A program made the translations under genes and the position numbers. Of a DNA stretch of 5,556 bases, positions 4,582 to 5,556 are shown one piece after another. The notes beneath the pieces were generated by a model. It was not told where the DNA came from. It saw only the letters and a list, made by a program, of their open reading frames with translations, and made no database searches. The stretch is from JAFARZ01 sp036490795 (GTDB taxonomy: Bacteria; Actinomycetota; Actinomycetes; Streptosporangiales; Streptosporangiaceae), in contig DASXDG010000306.1 in assembly GCA_036490795.1 (NCBI GenBank), positions 1 to 5,556 on the forward strand. The letters run 5' to 3'. Each line of letters starts with the position of its first letter. The first letter of the stretch is position 1.

Positions 4582-5474
4582 ACGGCAAGGACATCCTCGT
4601 GGCGTACGGGGTGGACATCGACGCCGTGGGCGGCTGGCTGGGCTCCTACGGCGGTGAGGACTCACCAGACGACATCTCCCGCGGCGTGTTCGCCGGCGAG
4701 GTCGGCACACCGCGGATTGTGGAGTTGTTCGGCCGTTACGGCATCCGGCAGACCTTCTTCTGGCCGGGGCATTCGGTGGAGACCTTCCCAGAGCAGTTCG
4801 ACGCGTGTGTGGCAGCGGGCCACGAGATCGGCGTGCACGGGTACAGCCACGAGAACCCGATCGCGATGAGCAGGCAACAGGAGATCGACGTGCTGGATTA
4901 CTGTGTTGACCTGCTCACCAGGCGCTCCGGCCGGGCTCCGACCGGCTATGTGGCGCCGTGGTGGGAGTTCAGCCCGATCACCAACGAGATCCTTCTCGAC
5001 CGTGGCATCCGCTACGACCACTCGCTGATGCACCGAGACTTCGAGCCCTACTACGTGCGCGCCGGCGACACCTGGACCAAGATCGACTACAAGCGGTCGG
5101 CGGCCGACTGGATGAAGCCCCTGGTGCGAGGCGAGGAGACCGACCTCATCGAGATCCCGGCCAACTGGTACCTGGACGACCTGCCGCCGATGATGTTCAT
5201 CAAGGCGAGCCCGAACAGTCACGGCTTCGTCAACCCGCGCGATATTGAGCAGCTGTGGCGCGACCAGTTCGACTGGGTGTACCGCGAGTACGACCACGCG
5301 GTGTTCACGATGACCATTCACCCCGACGTGTCCGGGCGGCCGCAGGTGCAGTTGATGCACGAGCGACTCATCGACCACATCAACAGCCATCAGGGCGTGC
5401 GCTGGGTGACTTTCGACGAGATCGCCACCGACTTCGCCCAGCGGCATCCTCGACCCGCCCGCTCGGGGGGCTAA
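4578..5474 (+). CDS. Polysaccharide deacetylase-fold enzyme, HpPgdA-like (CE4 superfamily)
   Basis: The 298-residue, signal-less protein belongs to the CE4/NodB-homology group typified by Helicobacter pylori PgdA. The N-terminal VDIDAVGGWLGSYGG (12-26) carries the family's Asp pair. The metal triad is complete: Asp15 with His87 and His91 in HGYSHENPIA. Further family blocks are TFFWPGHS (59-66), YVAPWWEFSP (124-133) and TMTIHPDVSGRPQV (244-257), which includes conserved His248. Length is normal for the group. Relatives hydrolyse C-N bonds: peptidoglycan deacetylation has been proposed for H. pylori PgdA, while other members are cyclic imide hydrolases or allantoinase-like. With no export signal, a cytoplasmic small-molecule amide or imide hydrolase is at least as likely as a wall-modifying enzyme. 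No downstream partner is visible to settle the substrate. Confidence 0.92.
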   Translation: MNGKDILVAYGVDIDAVGGWLGSYGGEDSPDDISRGVFAGEVGTPRIVELFGRYGIRQTFFWPGHSVETFPEQFDACVAAGHEIGVHGYSHENPIAMSRQQEIDVLDYCVDLLTRRSGRAPTGYVAPWWEFSPITNEILLDRGIRYDHSLMHRDFEPYYVRAGDTWTKIDYKRSAADWMKPLVRGEETDLIEIPANWYLDDLPPMMFIKASPNSHGFVNPRDIEQLWRDQFDWVYREYDHAVFTMTIHPDVSGRPQVQLMHERLIDHINSHQGVRWVTFDEIATDFAQRHPRPARSGG

Positions 5475-5556
5475 CCTACTGGCTGGTCGCGTGCCGGGCG
5501 TATCACCGATGTGGTTTGCCGCTCTTCACAATCAGATCGCACAGCCCGACTGCCAC

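Noticed and set aside
4662..5447. 261-residue open frame antisense to the deacetylase
   Set aside because: It mirrors codon structure of a well-supported gene and shows no domain, signal or ribosome binding site.
4413..5474. Longer 353-residue version of the deacetylase starting at 4413
   Set aside because: The extra 55 residues are not family sequence. AAGGAGG seven bases before the ATG at 4578 fixes the start, and residue numbering then matches HpPgdA.
5503..5556. Short open frames reaching the right edge (plus strand from ATG 5509; minus strand ending at 5503)
   Set aside because: Sixteen to eighteen codons with no ribosome binding site or recognisable sequence. The window ends too soon to judge.

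Overview
The window comes from a high-GC actinobacterium. Coding DNA has a strong G/C third-position bias, genes start behind GGAGG-type ribosome binding sites, and secreted proteins carry Ala-rich signal peptides or lipoprotein signals. The families present (a NarL-type regulator ending in the DDNRRVLAVLA motif, a class F sortase, an HpPgdA-like deacetylase) are common in filamentous actinomycetes. I cannot name a genus.

Layout, left to right. Bases 1-192 are the 3' end of a LuxR/NarL-type response regulator (+). Bases 193-512 are a rich non-coding stretch with phased ATAC-containing repeats, a promoter-like pair with a CCGG palindrome in its spacer, and a potentially folded leader closed by a 12-bp stem. 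Bases 513-1565 (+) encode a secreted, C-terminally membrane-anchored VWA-like protein whose metal site looks degenerate. It converges on a minus-strand gene cluster that ends at 1590.

The minus-strand cluster (4181 down to 1590) is compact and read in this order: (1) a single-pass membrane protein with a Pro/Glu repeat region, (2) a possible 24-27 codon small ORF, (3) a 437-residue lipoprotein made of two copies of a helical domain, (4) a class F sortase that is itself a predicted lipoprotein. Three successive ATGA stop/start overlaps (at 3597-3600, 3517-3520 and 2207-2210) tie the chain together if the small ORF is translated. This looks like one translationally coupled envelope operon. Its purpose is unknown. 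The sortase implies transpeptidation of a cell-surface substrate, and the neighbouring VWA protein carries a loosely sortase-like VPTAG sequence before its C-terminal membrane segment.

A divergent intergenic region (4182 to about 4577) separates this operon from a plus-strand polysaccharide-deacetylase-fold enzyme (4578-5474) with an intact metal-binding triad. A possible 52-codon ORF ends in an ATGA overlap with its start. Bases 5475-5556 hold no supported gene.

No tRNA, rRNA, CRISPR array, insertion sequence or phage feature was seen. The best candidate for something undescribed is the coupled membrane protein / small ORF / duplicated-helical-domain lipoprotein / lipoprotein-sortase operon, followed by the folded leader upstream of the VWA gene.
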